From contig NC_092573.1 of the NCBI RefSeq assembly GCF_037975245.1, forward strand, positions 25,573,265 through 25,637,264: a DNA stretch of 64,000 bases. Direction: 5' to 3'. The DNA comes from Apostichopus japonicus. Its lineage: Eukaryota; Echinodermata; Holothuroidea; Aspidochirotida; Stichopodidae. The notes under the pieces are model-generated. The model did no database searches. It worked only from the letters and a program-made list of their open reading frames with translations, and was not told the origin of the DNA. The position numbers and the translations under genes are program-made. Of this stretch, positions 10,947 to 22,857 are shown in pieces. Numbering within the stretch: the stretch's first letter is position 1; each line of letters begins with the position of its first letter.

Positions 10947-12768
10947 TTATACTATTGAACAAACGGATGATTTCTTTTTCTTCGGTTTCGGCGAGGACGA
11001 TGAAGGTCTTTCCGGGATGGACACGGCGGCACTACCAGGTCTCTCAGGCATAGACTGAACGCTGCTGGGACGAACAGGTTTGGCTTCCTCTTGCACATCA
11101 GGAGAAGGGGTTGTATTACTAGAAGGTGTTGGTACAGGTGACTTGGCTGGTGCAGGCGGTGGTGTAGATTCTTCAGAAGTTTCAATGACCACTTCATCGG
11201 GTTGAACATAATCTTTAATTTTAGAAACCAGTTCGTTGAACTTCTCATCCTCAAAATTACGCTGGCTAACCTCCTGTGTGAAGTCGATATACAGCAGTTG
11301 AGTAAACGTCATGCTCATTGGTCCAGGTGGTGGCCACGTCATACCTTCTTCCAGTAGAAGCGGTATGATTGGTTTACGTAGAGCGTCTGATAAACTGACT
11401 TCTCGTCTGCAGTTTGCAGATAGCGCGTACTTTGATGTAACACATGAAAGAACAACCTGTATGCAAAATATGTGTATTTTAGTATAATGTGAGCACAGGA
11501 GTATAAAACGCACAAGGCACATTATTAATGAATGACCCATGCACCCGATTTGACAATATGCCCAATGTTCATATTGCGCAATTCTTCGAGGTCTATATTC
11601 TATGGGCAAACAAACCGGAAAAATTGCCAGATTAAGACCACAGACAATAACATAAAATTGGATACTTTTTTGTTTTCGATAAGTCAGAATTTAAAGAGAA
11701 ATATGTATGTAATATCAAGAATCAACTGCATGCATCAACAAGATCACAGATGCACCTTCCACTAAAATAATTATATGTACAGAAGAAGGTGGTATCGCAA
11801 CCTTGAAAGCATGGTACAGGCACAGCCGTGTCCAGGGGGTAGGAAGCTTCAAAAAAGTGGGAGAGGGGGGGGGGGAATCAGAGGGGCACCTTCTCTTCCA
11901 CAACCACCACTCGTTTTGCTATAAACCGATACTCACCGGCCATATCACTCAAATATATATGATGTGTTAGTATTCTATCAATACTATTATGGTGCACGTG
12001 AATAATTAAAATTAATAAAATATTGAAATTAACAAAGGCTTAAGGTATCCAAAAGACAGTTCTTCATCAAAGGGGTACATCTGATTTGCCAGTAGGGCAC
12101 ATTTGCTATTTTGGAAAAAAGTGAGGGGCACGAGCCCCCAGTGCACCCGGTTCCTACCCCCTGGCTGTGTCCCCTCATGTGAAGCACCCTTCGTCCATAC
12201 GCTGATATATTGATAACTCTTTATGAGAACAATTCTATCTGAAAAAATAATATAATATAATAATAATGTTCGATTTATATAGCGCTTTATACCAGCGATA
12301 GGTCTCAAAGCGCTTTACAGACGATATATTACCCCTGGTCAATGATAACCTGTCCCAGAGACAATCCCCACAGTAGGCAGCAGTAATATACTGCGCCCAA
12401 TGACAAGTTACCTCACAGGTACCCATTTAACCCCTGGGTGGAGAGAGGCAAGTGAGATAAAGCATCTTGCCCAAGGACACAACGTAATGAACTAGGCAGG
12501 AATCGAAATCATAAAAATCATTTCTGCAGGAAACTAACTTTCTCTGTTAGGCAAATAAATCCTGCCAAAAACCCGATTAGTTCATGTTTACCTCTGCATT
12601 CCTAATCCCTTTGTCGATTTTAGCAAACAGTGGATCTCCACCACCCATCTGCATGATATCTAGCCAACAGGGAAATCCCAGCTTAGTCAGTTCGCTGAAG
12701 AGCTTCTTAATCTGAGGCTGTTTATCCCATTGATAGGAAATGAAGACTGTTGGGTGTCGATCAGTTTC
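10947..12768 (-). other. Copy 1 exons 16-17: TIR domain 2, Pro/Ser tail and CaaX box
   Basis: Residues 907-1134. VFISYQWD at 914-921, [11 protein letters not shown] at 941-951 and SANCRRE ending at E984 parallel TIR1 closely, so the two TIRs probably arose by internal duplication. The tail from about 1060 is Pro/Ser-rich with two PERP(G/S)S motifs, then KPKKKK and the last four residues CSIV, a CaaX prenylation signal with a polybasic neighbour. The stop codon is at 10947-10949. Confidence 0.85.
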
Positions 12769-15700
12769 CTGTCAAAACGGAAGTAGAAAAGTAAAGGTTA
12801 ACCACAACGTTTTCCGGTTTCACTTTTAGTCATAACTACAAAACTAACTATCTTAACAAAGGTTCCCGTTTCGGTTTTGACGGTTTCAACATTATAATAA
12901 ACCAGCCACAACGTGGATTGATGAAGTTGAACAGTGCTACTTCTATAGTTGTAATATTTGTAACTAAAATTGTTGGTGCCTGATAAGGTCCTGGTATAAT
13001 ACTTTGGCTGTACCCAGAGACATTAGATGTTTCTCTAAACCACAGATCCGATGAGTGAGGTTCATTGACTGTTTCCGGGTGAATTATATTATCACATGTC
13101 TACGTGGGACTAAACCAACACAGCCGCTGTGTCGTGTGGTGAGAAAATGAAGTAAGCATTTGAACAACATATCTTTGGTGTTGTCCATCAACTGCTCCAT
13201 GGTATCCTTCCAATGGTGTGATGTTAGTTGGCTACATATACTGTAACACACAAACACTGCTTACTTCTGTGGTCCCATTAGACTGGGATGGTGTGGTCTG
13301 TTCCGCCTTCTTCACCACTTTCACCTCCGGTGCGTCATCGATTTGTGGTAACCAGTTTTGGTATTCTGCGAAAGACGAATCATAACCCTTTATTAATCTG
13401 AATATAACACATATGACTCATTCTTGGAAATTGTGCTAAGGGCTCACTTTTGTAAAAACAATTACCAACATTTCTTTCTATGAAAGTGATAATCTAGTGA
13501 CAAAATAATTCGTAACTCGATGTGATGATCCTAATGGTCAGCCACGTGTCATTGTAAGCAATAGCTAAGACCATCAAATAGTTCTCGTGCCCACCCTCAT
13601 ACACACCCCCATTAACTTTTACATTTAAACTCACCTTCCGTTACCATTTCAGGATCAGGCGTAGCATAATAACCAATCTGTCCAAGAAGCTCATGAAACC
13701 TGTCATCTGGCCAGAACTTTTTCCCTCTGACGTACTCGCCCTCCGAAAAGAATTGAATGTAGAGGAGCTGGGCAAAGAGCATACTCATAGAACCTTCAGG
13801 AGGCCAGGGAATATTCTCAATCAATATAGGGATTATAGGTTTGTTAAGGAGGTTGGCAAGGTTTACCTACAAGGAGAAGAACAAAAATGAACCATGACCG
13901 TTGCATCGTTGTTTAAACATACGACTGAGATACATTGCAAAATGGCGCTCCTAAATTATTTCATTATTATAGAGATTCTTTATGCATGGGATTCTATTGC
14001 AGTTGAGTTCGCCATTATAGCGATGATATGATGAGGTGCGAAGGGAATTTGAAAGTACATAGCCTTTATAGGTTTTAACGTTTTTATATAAGTTTAGCAG
14101 TTCGACCAAATACATTCCCAACGTTAACTCAAGAGCAAGTAACATTGGAATGATACCCAATAGTACATTTATACTGTTGATACAACATTTTGCGTTTTCC
14201 TTTACTAATGTTCTCTTTAGAATGACTCACCTCCTTGTTGCAATTTTCTGATTTGGCATATTTAGTGGTCACCATACACAGGACCAACTTGGCTGCCCTC
14301 ATGCCCTCATTGATCTTAGCAAAGAGCTGGTCTCCTCCTCCCATCTGACCAATGTCCAACCAACACCCATACCCAGCCATTTCAAGATGGTCCTTGACCG
14401 CCTTGACCTCAAGTTGATGGTCCCACTGGTAACTGATGAAGACAGGACATGGTTTGTCTGACATCTCACCAACCGGCTTGGGAACCATTTGATCTGAGAT
14501 GAACGGATAGTTGATTAAGTAAATTTGAGAAAGGATAAATCCATATTTGAGTATATTTGATATGTGTCATGTCAACGTGTGAACTTGTTAAGAACATGCT
14601 TTCATGTTATAGTTACGCGAATCTTAAGAAGAACACAACAGGATTCATGGAATTAGAAAGGAAAACACCCCCTCACACCAAGCTCGACCCCACAGGTTCA
14701 TTAGCCATGGATTTAGCAATGGTTCTGGCTCCCAGTTACACCAATAGACAACAAGCTAAGACAAGTCCATGTTAAAATGAATCCACTAGGCTGCTGAAAG
14801 GTCCAAGACGTTCACGTACAGGGACTGTAATTTGACGAGAATGCTCATTATTATCAAATTAGTCTCAATGTATCAAACAACAAGAACTTAGTAGGATGTA
14901 ATATCTATATTCGTTCATGAAACTCGATCATAATTTCAGTAGGGCCCTTTTTTTGTCAATGTCATATCTGTTGCTAGAAGCTGGTTGGTAGTGCACGGCA
15001 ACCTTCTCTGCATTTCCCTGCCATCAACATTTTCTTTTTACTATATATCCGCTGTAAGCTATTCACGTTACATCAAACTTTGAAACAACCTTACCTGCTT
15101 CTTCTAAAGCTTTTTCTACGATCTCAGCTGCCTCTGTCCTTCCCATATCTTGCAGAGCGGTCAAGATGGCGTAGGTTGCGTCACTACTCTTATGAGTGGT
15201 GTACCATTCAGCTAATATAGCCATGGTAGGGTCAGGAGACAAGGCCCAGTTACGGACGTCTTCACCAGAATAACCCAGACGAATGGCCAGGTACCTCCAG
15301 TCATACTCGTGCTCGGGGTTAAGAATCTTAGAAACGTCACGTGACCACTTGGGCGCATTTGTTATCGTCTGAAAAAAATAAAATGAAAGAGTTATAATTA
15401 ACTCATTAACGTCACAGCCAAAATAAACATTAGAGAACACGATGCATGGTTTATCCACAAGATGGGGTCAAAGTTTGGAGTGCAAAGAAGGATAATAAAC
15501 TTTCAAACCCAAGGTGTTCGCTCAGTGATCGTAGTCATTATAACGCTTATTGTGGGGGGGAGGGGGGGTTTACACTGGCGGTGCATTGGGGGCTGGTTTG
15601 AGGTCTGACCAAATTGCATGGATATGCTCTCCTAATTATTAAATTTTCTATACCTGATCTATGCTTTTATTGTCGGCATAAAAGTCAGGAGGTTAAAAGT

Positions 15701-18686
15701 TAAAATGACATTCTAGACAGAAAAGTAAATGTAAATGTTTTAAAAAGGAGTCTGAAGGTGATACCTACCTTGTGATCAATTTCTTCTACTTTTTCTACAG
15801 TCTCGTCGACAACAACCTCCAGTGTTTCCAGTCTGTCTCCTTGTTCCGTAACTTCATTCTGAACATCCTCCAGCTTCTCGCCTTGCTCTGTAACCTCTTC
15901 ATCCAGTCGTTTGACATCATTCTCTGTTCCGGTTACGCGTGTATCCAGTTCACCTATTTGTTCTTTTTGCTCTGCCACGTTTGTACTCACATTTTCTAAA
16001 CTTTAAAATTAACATAAAAAGGAAACCACTGACATGTTTGAGATAGAGATTTAAACACATTTATTTATATAGGGTTATGTTATGGACTTTCCCATTGTGA
16101 AATGTGAAACTAGGAAATGCTGATTGATTGAGTAGAATCTGTACATCTTCAAAATGAACGCATAGGTGTTTAATCTGATTATTTCTTTCGCCACAATCTT
16201 ATTGGAATAGCAGACACCATTTCTCTAATACTGTTGTGAGTTATGAGCATTAAGAGTTGAAACGTCGCCTTATTATGCACATGTAGAAATCGGAAGCGAC
16301 GAACCAGTTGAAGAGGGCCGGGAAGATAATCGTCAAAAGTTTAATAGTTGGGAATCAGGGAGTGTAAAGGAATTGAGGGGAAATGCAAATGTAATGAACC
16401 TTGTGGTAAAGCTCCTCAAATATCATTCTTGAAAACTCAAACAATAATTATGTTGAACACTGATACTGTGGAAGTTACGATTGAATCTTTTTAAATTACA
16501 CCTACCAGGCCAAAGACACAACGAGGTATCCCGAGTCAAGTGTTTCATAGCGTATCGATATTGTCTGTTTGTAGAGTTGCTCTAAAGTTGTGACAATATA
16601 TGCTTACTTAACAACGCTGTCAAAAACCTAAAATTGATCTATCTTGTTGATTCTGCTCAATTTTTGTGCTAAAATGTTCAGTCTGTAAAGTTTCTTTCTT
16701 CCCATTTACAATATACAATAGAAAATTTGAAGATGACTTTTTTCTTTCAAAAATCATATTGCTCATGTACAAATGTATGGGGTAACGGAATATCCAAGCA
16801 GTACTCTGTTTTAGAAGATAATGTCGGTAGCAGCCGGACAGAAAGTTGTACCCCACGTGTAAAGAATTAACATAAAGGAAACTTACGTTCGGTCTTCCAG
16901 GAAGTCTATGATACTCTGGACCATATCTGGTAGTCCCATCTGGGTTCCATTTTTCTCTGCCTCTATTGCTGCTCTATGTTTCTTTAATGGTTCTTTGTGA
17001 GCCTGTCCAATTCGTTTCATCTCCATCAGAATCACAGTCTTCCACATGGGATCAATGGTTTTTAACTTCTTCGCCATTAGAGTCAAATATTTGTCGGCCA
17101 TTTTCTAGTAATGTTATAAATAATTACATTAAATGAGTCCGACTTTTAGTCTATTCAAACGGTTGTTTAAGTGACGGATATCAATACATTCCATTTGGGT
17201 GATATATGGATCCACAATATCCCTCAATTAATGTGACAATTATGCTTGACCAATAGCCAACTAAAGATAACGGTAGATAGGCTACTCAAATAATGTACTA
17301 AATAAATACTAAATTCTTTACTTCATGTAGTCCTACACAAATATTATGATCGTCACAGTTTAGGCTCTTCTTTCGAATTGTTTTATCTAAGTCATCAATT
17401 CCGCTATCTCACAGTCATACTAGTGGTGGTAAACTCGGAAAGTTACCACCAGTGTTACTATATCACATGTGTGTCGTGAAAATTTAGTTAAGTTGAGTTA
17501 AGCTATTGAGTTAAGTGACCTACACACAATGCACAATATATATATATATATAGTATACTCTAGTATAGTATCTCACTTCATTCATTCTCCCGATATTTGC
17601 AATCGTCTTACAGGCAGAAGCTACCGTCATTGGATTCTTTTCCCACGCATCTAGTAACTGTTTGCTGTACTTCTCAACTTCCCCTGGGTACACTGCCGCA
17701 ACTTCAGCGATAGCCATGTAGGCAAGATGAACACACGACGTACTTTCGAGGTCTGGTACGACAGTGCCAAGTATTGGAACGATTCTCTGAATCCAAAAAT
17801 TATACATACAATATGTAATCAAACAATACAATAGTAGGTAAATAATAGATTATGGCATATATTCTTATTTCTATTAGCACTGTAGACAAAACTATCTTCT
17901 AAATATATAGAAGGTACAGAATACCAACATCTATTTTAGTTCGGGAGGTATCGTTCGATGCTCCCTGATGTACAAGATTGAGGACTATAAAAGAAGTTTA
18001 AAGTAGAGTAGAGCTTATAGTACTTGAAGTATTAATGTTCTAATGTTTCCATCAGAGTTATGTTACCACAGATCGAGCAGACTGAGTTAAAAGAAAATAC
18101 CTTTGGCTCTCTCTTGGCGACATCTCCGAGAAACATATAGAAATAAGTTTTCTCAGAGTCGTCCATGTCATCAGCGGCTTTTTCTGCAAGCTGGTCAAAA
18201 TGTTTCATGACTTTCTCGGGTGCATCCTTGTACAAAGGTTGTAAAACCACTGAAAAAACAAGTAGCATGTGCTGATGACATACTTCTGATGATGATTAAG
18301 ATTGATAGCCTATATAAATAGCCTATACTTAGGCTATACTTATATGTATATCTATCTACATATATCTATATCTATATATATATATAAATATACATATATA
18401 TATATATATATATACAGGAATAACGGAAAAACTGTTCAACAACTATGCTGCATTTAGAGAAAGGCTGGATCTCGAATGAGACACAATAATTGAATTAGGT
18501 ACTAAGTGATTGGAAGTAAAACAGCCAATGTTTGGTTTTTGCAGAGCTTTGAGCAAAACTAGCTCTTCTTCAGTGCATGATCACCGAAAGTGACAAGGAG
18601 TAGCAGGAATATATAGGGAATATATATATATATATTTATAAATATATATATATTTATATATACATATTTATAAATATAAATATATG

Positions 18687-18783
<97 letters not shown>

Positions 18784-21700
18784 TTATATATACATAACCC
18801 CACCCGGGCTAGCTAAATTGACCACCAAACAATAGGATATACTTGCACCACATTCAAAACAAGCATAATTATACTATACTTAAGCAAATTACTTAAGGCA
18901 TTCCCCTCGAATTATATCGTAGTTGTAAATGTACTTACATCCAAGTGTTGACCCTTTCCCTTCTAAGTAGACTTCCATGACTGTATCGGCGCAGGGTATC
19001 AATAGTTCTGTTTGCTGGTAGATAATTCCAATCGCATTAGCGGCCATTTCCTCGAGCAGGTCATTTTCACACTTCATCAGTTTTACTGCTCCAGGAATAA
19101 AGGGCTTTATCGCTGCTTTATTGGTGGAGTTCTATGAGAGGCAAAATGGAAGCGACATATTGGAACAGTTGCGCTTAAAGATCATAAACTGACCCCACCC
19201 CCCCCACACACACACCCCAACTACCCCTCCCTTTCTAACCAACGGCTTGTCCATTATAAAACGTTTCCTTATAACGTGCACCCAGTTTTTGCATAATTCC
19301 AACTGTTAATGATACATCAGGAGAAAGCATATATGTGACAGAATTGGTGATGTTTTCTTCACCCATGATATTTCACTTTCAGTTCTGCAACAGACTATAA
19401 AACATATTTGTAATTTGTATGGTATCAACAACTCCCTGCCTATAATTTGACGTTAGTATCCATTTATTATACATAAGCAGTGTAGCCTATACATCTGTCT
19501 CATTCTGTCTGTATTTTGATTGGGCCATGCAGGAAGTTGTTATGGAAACAACTCCCCGATTGACTCACCTGCATGACTGTACTAGTGAGTATGTTCATTG
19601 CGACTGTGCCATATCCAGACATTGGTTGACCATCCAGATCCTGCTCGATTATGTAGTTAAATAACTTGGATAGCTCATCCGGGGCTTTTCTATCAAAACA
19701 AATAGAGGGAAAGACTATTACACAAATCGATACTATAATCAAGCAAAGATCTAGATACATTATCAGTGGGCGGATTGAGGACTGAATCTGTGGACGGGCA
19801 GAGAGACGGGTGGTCTAATTTTCATTTAAGGGAAAGATGAAACTTTGAATGTTACCAAAAATGAAACAGAGGTATTTCTATTTCATGAAAAGGAGCACTT
19901 TTCCAAGGTTGGTCACGTGCCTACTCCTCCCCCCACCCCACTCCCTTCCACCTCACCTGGCACCTTTTAACAGCATATAAAGCTTTCGTATTCAAATGAT
20001 TTATGGTTACGATCATACCGGTATTCAAAAACGGGACTCCAACATGATCATCTTCATTGTTTAAATAGAGACGAAACATAGAGTAATGTATCATTTATAT
20101 ATATGTCATTCGTTAATCTGTTCGATCAATCCTAAAGCACCCAAGTGGGTGCATGTATCTAATATCATAACTACCAACTATAATATATAAGTATTATATT
20201 GCTGATTGAGATGCGAACTTACACGCCTTTCTGCCCTATTGAACTGATGGTAGAGCCTACAAAACGGCTCTTGCTCGACCAATCTGAGATATCATTTCCC
20301 TCTCTTTGGCACCATTCCAGCATCGCCGTATATAACTCTGGGAGTTGACCTTCAGTACCCTATACAAATCAAAATAGATTACAATGATATTAGTCTGCAT
20401 GCTATTAAGAGCTATAGTATAAACCTCGATGAGTGGGATCCAGTAAAAGTGCACGTGGAAGAAAAGTCCCATCCACAAATTCTCTCTCAACCAACTGGAA
20501 TAAAGAGCAGGATTAAACGGATTCAATATTACTAACAGATTAAAATGGAATGGAGGGATGGAGACAGTGTGTCATGATAGCACGGGCTCAGTCAAGTTGG
20601 AAGGAAGACGAAATTCTAATAAATCATAATGTTTTCTCCTAAAGTGACATCTTACCATCACAAGGTGGAGTCGATGATCGCATCCAACAAATCCCTATGT
20701 CAAGTTGCAGAGTGTTTGATATTTTAAACAGTGTGATTTTTGCACCATGTGATGATGCCAAATGATGGGATAATGGGTCCCACCCACCGCGTAATGCAAA
20801 ATAAAAACAAATAAAAGGATAATAAAACAGTTTGGGTTCTAATTATGTAGATGGGAGTATTGGTATGTGGTGGGTTTCAACGAATGCACCCACCACGTCG
20901 ATCAAGAGCAAGTCAAGTAATAAAGTCTGAGAATTGTTCGGTACTACCTTAGAGACGAGCATTTTGACAAGTGATAAGTTTGTGTTTAACATGCAGCACA
21001 TTGTCCAATTGACTGATCCGTACAAATTGCAATTGTGACGCTGTACTTACGTCATAATTCATATCGCTGGTAGCATGAATGCCACATCCAAGAACGTAGC
21101 CCATTTCATCCGTTCTCTTGTAGGAAGCTATTAATAATCCCATTATCTTCTTGTTCACTTTCTTTATAATTTTGTCCCGGCTGAAGAAACAAACAAACAA
21201 TATACACGAGTGTGTCAAGTTGATTTTCCATTTAAATAGACATAAAATTCATTGTCGAGACGTAAACGTCAAAAGGGTGAAAGTAAACACAGGAATCAAG
21301 GACTTACGATCAATTCGTCAACAGAAACCCCACCGTCCCCCACCGGGTCCCAACACAACCCCCACCCTCTCTCTACTGTGAGCAAAATGGTGAAAATATT
21401 ATCAATAGTAGCGGTTACAATTTGTTACATTTCAGATAGATGTCATTGGGTGTTTCCTGATTACAAATTCAGTCAACACTTTTAATATCTTATGAATAAA
21501 CTTACACGAAGGCCTCTATCATGTGTTCTATGCAGCCCTGTAAGGCCTCTCCGATTTCTGTGTCTGCTGGTTCTCGATCTTTCGACCTCCAGTCATCATT
21601 CTTAGTTCTTACTAGTGCTACCGGTTTATTCAGAATATCTACGATAGTCTCGGCTTCCTTGACTTTGCCCTGTGGGAGAGTTCGATTTAAAAATATATTA

Positions 21701-21788
21701 GATTGTCCAATCGAGATACGTATTTCCAAAGCCGCTAATAAAACGCTTTCAAACACATTCGAAAAAAACACAAAGAAAACAAAAAACG

Positions 21789-21834
<46 letters not shown>

Positions 21835-21842
21835 TATATATT

Positions 21843-21915
<73 letters not shown>

Positions 21916-22857
21916 CTGTATGTGCGTACTTATGTATGTATGGAAATTTGTGTCGACTAAAGTTCCTATTCTAAGTTGCAACATATATGCAATACACGGC
22001 CGATTTAAAGACGTAATCAATACCTACCTTCCAATCGACACAATGTTTGGACTCAAAAATAGTTTTTGCCAGCTTGTAGTAATCTATTCTCTGTTTGCTG
22101 ATGCCCTCTGTGCAAATCTTAATAAGGATGTCAGCATGTTTCCCTTTACTGTAAGAAAGAACGAGACCAATAAAGTGAAAATGCCAACATCATCATGAAG
22201 ATTGAAGAACAAGGATCAAAGGTCACAGATCCCACCCTCCCACCCAACACCTCAACACCCCCCCCCCTCCATCTCCGACATTTCCCATCCTTATCCCGTT
22301 CAGTTGCACTTTTAATACAACTTACATAAACAAAATCGAACAAAGGTATTCAATATGGAATATGATAATCAGATTTTTCTATTCATCACATTCTGGTGAT
22401 TATCCCATCTTCAAAAAAAAAAAACGAATCACTCACTCACCCGCCCCTCCCCCACCCTCATCTTTGTCCCCTCAAAGGCCACTTAACTGTGGAAGGAAAG
22501 ATGATAAAATCTGAAATAATGCCATGCGATGAAAATCTCCCCTCGCCCTATTACGCTCTCCCACTTCCCACCTCCACAACAATACATACCACTCCCTGAC
22601 CCCGTCCCCACCCCGTACCCGGACTTTAAGTAGCGGATGTTACTGTTACATATCTATATATTAAACTCAAATTAAAACACGTACGACTTTTGACAGTTTT
22701 CTAATCCAGGATTCTCGATGGCGTCACATAGATCATGCACCTCATCATCAGTGGTGTCTTTATTTGTTGAGCTGACCGCATTTAAGATTTCTTTTCCATA
22801 TTTAGCGATGGAGTTTTCTTCTTTGATTTTCTCGATCAGTTCTTCCAGTTTACTCAT
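10947..22857 (-). CDS. ARM/HEAT-like, coiled-coil, Death, TIR-TIR protein with CaaX box (copy 1)
   Basis: Putative innate-immune or NAD-consuming signalling protein, 1134 residues. Seventeen coding exons, all GT..AG and in phase: 22857-22685, 22148-22028, 21669-21506, 21180-21051, 20359-20223, 19689-19569, 19131-18939, 18249-18101, 17786-17577, 17104-16887, 16000-15769, 15368-15095, 14493-14231, 13866-13635, 13365-13265, 12768-12592, 11456-10947. An in-frame TAA nine bases upstream fixes the start. Residues 1-539 are amphipathic helices resembling ARM/HEAT repeats (faintly Melted/VEPH1-like, inference). Residues 540-616 are coiled coil, 617-708 Death, about 720-860 TIR1, 910-1040 TIR2, then a Pro/Ser tail and [13 protein letters not shown]. 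Death-TIR is known from MyD88 and ARM-TIR from SARM1; I do not recall this combination with two TIRs and a CaaX box. No signal peptide or membrane helix. The domain calls and exon chain are strong; the function is inferred. Confidence 0.87.
12247..12508 (-). mobile_element. tRNA-derived SINE, 5'-truncated, only in copy 1
   Basis: On the minus strand it begins with TTCGATTCCTGCC (B-box-like), passes GTCCTTGGGCAAG and CTCTCTCCACCCAGGGGT, and ends TAAAGCGCTATATAAAT-like followed by a (TTA)n tail. The 3' part is a motif I recall from SINEs of many marine invertebrates and fish. The matching intron of copy 2 (near 50748) lacks it, so it inserted after the duplication or was lost from copy 2. Confidence 0.7.
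13635..14493 (-). other. Copy 1 exons 13-14: TIR domain 1
   Basis: Residues about 722-860. VFISYQWD (725-732) is box 1, [11 protein letters not shown] (752-762) is the BB-loop region, and SENCNKE ends at E795, which aligns with the catalytic glutamate of NAD-cleaving TIRs such as SARM1. E795 is the last codon of exon 13, so the catalytic motif is split by an intron. Exon 14 supplies KPIIPILIE and the C-terminal helices with [10 protein letters not shown]. Confidence 0.88.
15095..15368 (-). other. Copy 1 exon 12: Death domain
   Basis: Encodes residues 617-708. The run [16 protein letters not shown] at 638-653 and the later LAEWYTTH and [11 protein letters not shown] match the usual Death pattern (W..LA..LGY, a W in helix 5, then L..AL...GR). 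Death domains recruit other Death proteins such as IRAK-type kinases or MyD88; the partner here is unknown. Copy 2 encodes the same residues, with one silent change seen. Confidence 0.85.
15769..16000 (-). other. Copy 1 exon 11: coiled coil
   Basis: Encodes residues 539-616, charged heptads with an internal repeat of (D/N)EVTEQG(E/D)(K/R)LE. It probably mediates oligomerisation next to the Death domain. The acceptor is chosen as TTTTAAAG before TTTAGAAAATG because only this start joins exon 10 (phase 2) to the open frame. The AG four bases further downstream would break the frame. Confidence 0.8.
17521..17556. repeat. TA microsatellite beside the exon 9 donor
   Basis: A TA run lies 25-45 bases inside the intron after exon 9 (donor at 17576). 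The copy 2 equivalent (about 55700-55738) is visibly longer. Confidence 0.8.
18300..18790. repeat. AT microsatellite block in the intron between exons 7 and 8
   Basis: Long TA/TATATG runs interrupted by a unique stretch at 18413-18625. The same intron in copy 2 has only about 140 bp of such sequence (56540-56665). Confidence 0.85.
18413..18625 (-). mobile_element. Possible Penelope-like element fragment, only in copy 1
   Basis: A non-repetitive insert inside a TA microsatellite. On the minus strand it contains CACTGAAGAAGAGC, then a short loop, then GCTC and AAAGCTC. This CTGAAGA-stem-AAA arrangement resembles the degenerate hammerhead-like motif I recall from Penelope-like elements. There is no coding part. 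Placement in a TA run and absence from copy 2 fit a recent retroinsertion, but the family name is tentative. Confidence 0.35.
21789..21916. repeat. TA microsatellite in intron 2-3
   Basis: Nearly pure TA with a few TTTATA interruptions in the intron between exons 2 and 3. A shorter and rearranged counterpart lies at about 59688-59768 in copy 2. Confidence 0.9.

Larger units (their letters stand above)
16887..22857 (-). other. Copy 1 exons 1-10: helical ARM/HEAT-like sensor region
   Basis: Exons 1-10 encode residues 1-539, a string of paired amphipathic helices rich in Ala, Leu, Lys and Glu. Examples are residues 397-466 ([14 protein letters not shown].. to ..[13 protein letters not shown]) and 283-346 ([10 protein letters not shown]..). 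I infer an ARM/HEAT solenoid. In SARM1 the equivalent position holds the regulatory ARM domain; whether this region binds a nucleotide or another ligand cannot be seen. Exon phases run 2,0,2,0,2,0,1,0,0,2. Confidence 0.65.

Noticed and set aside
15769-15996. Exon 11 acceptor directly before AAAATGTGAG
   Set aside because: It puts the coiled-coil frame out of register with exon 10. The upstream AG before TTTAGAAAATG restores the phase in both copies.
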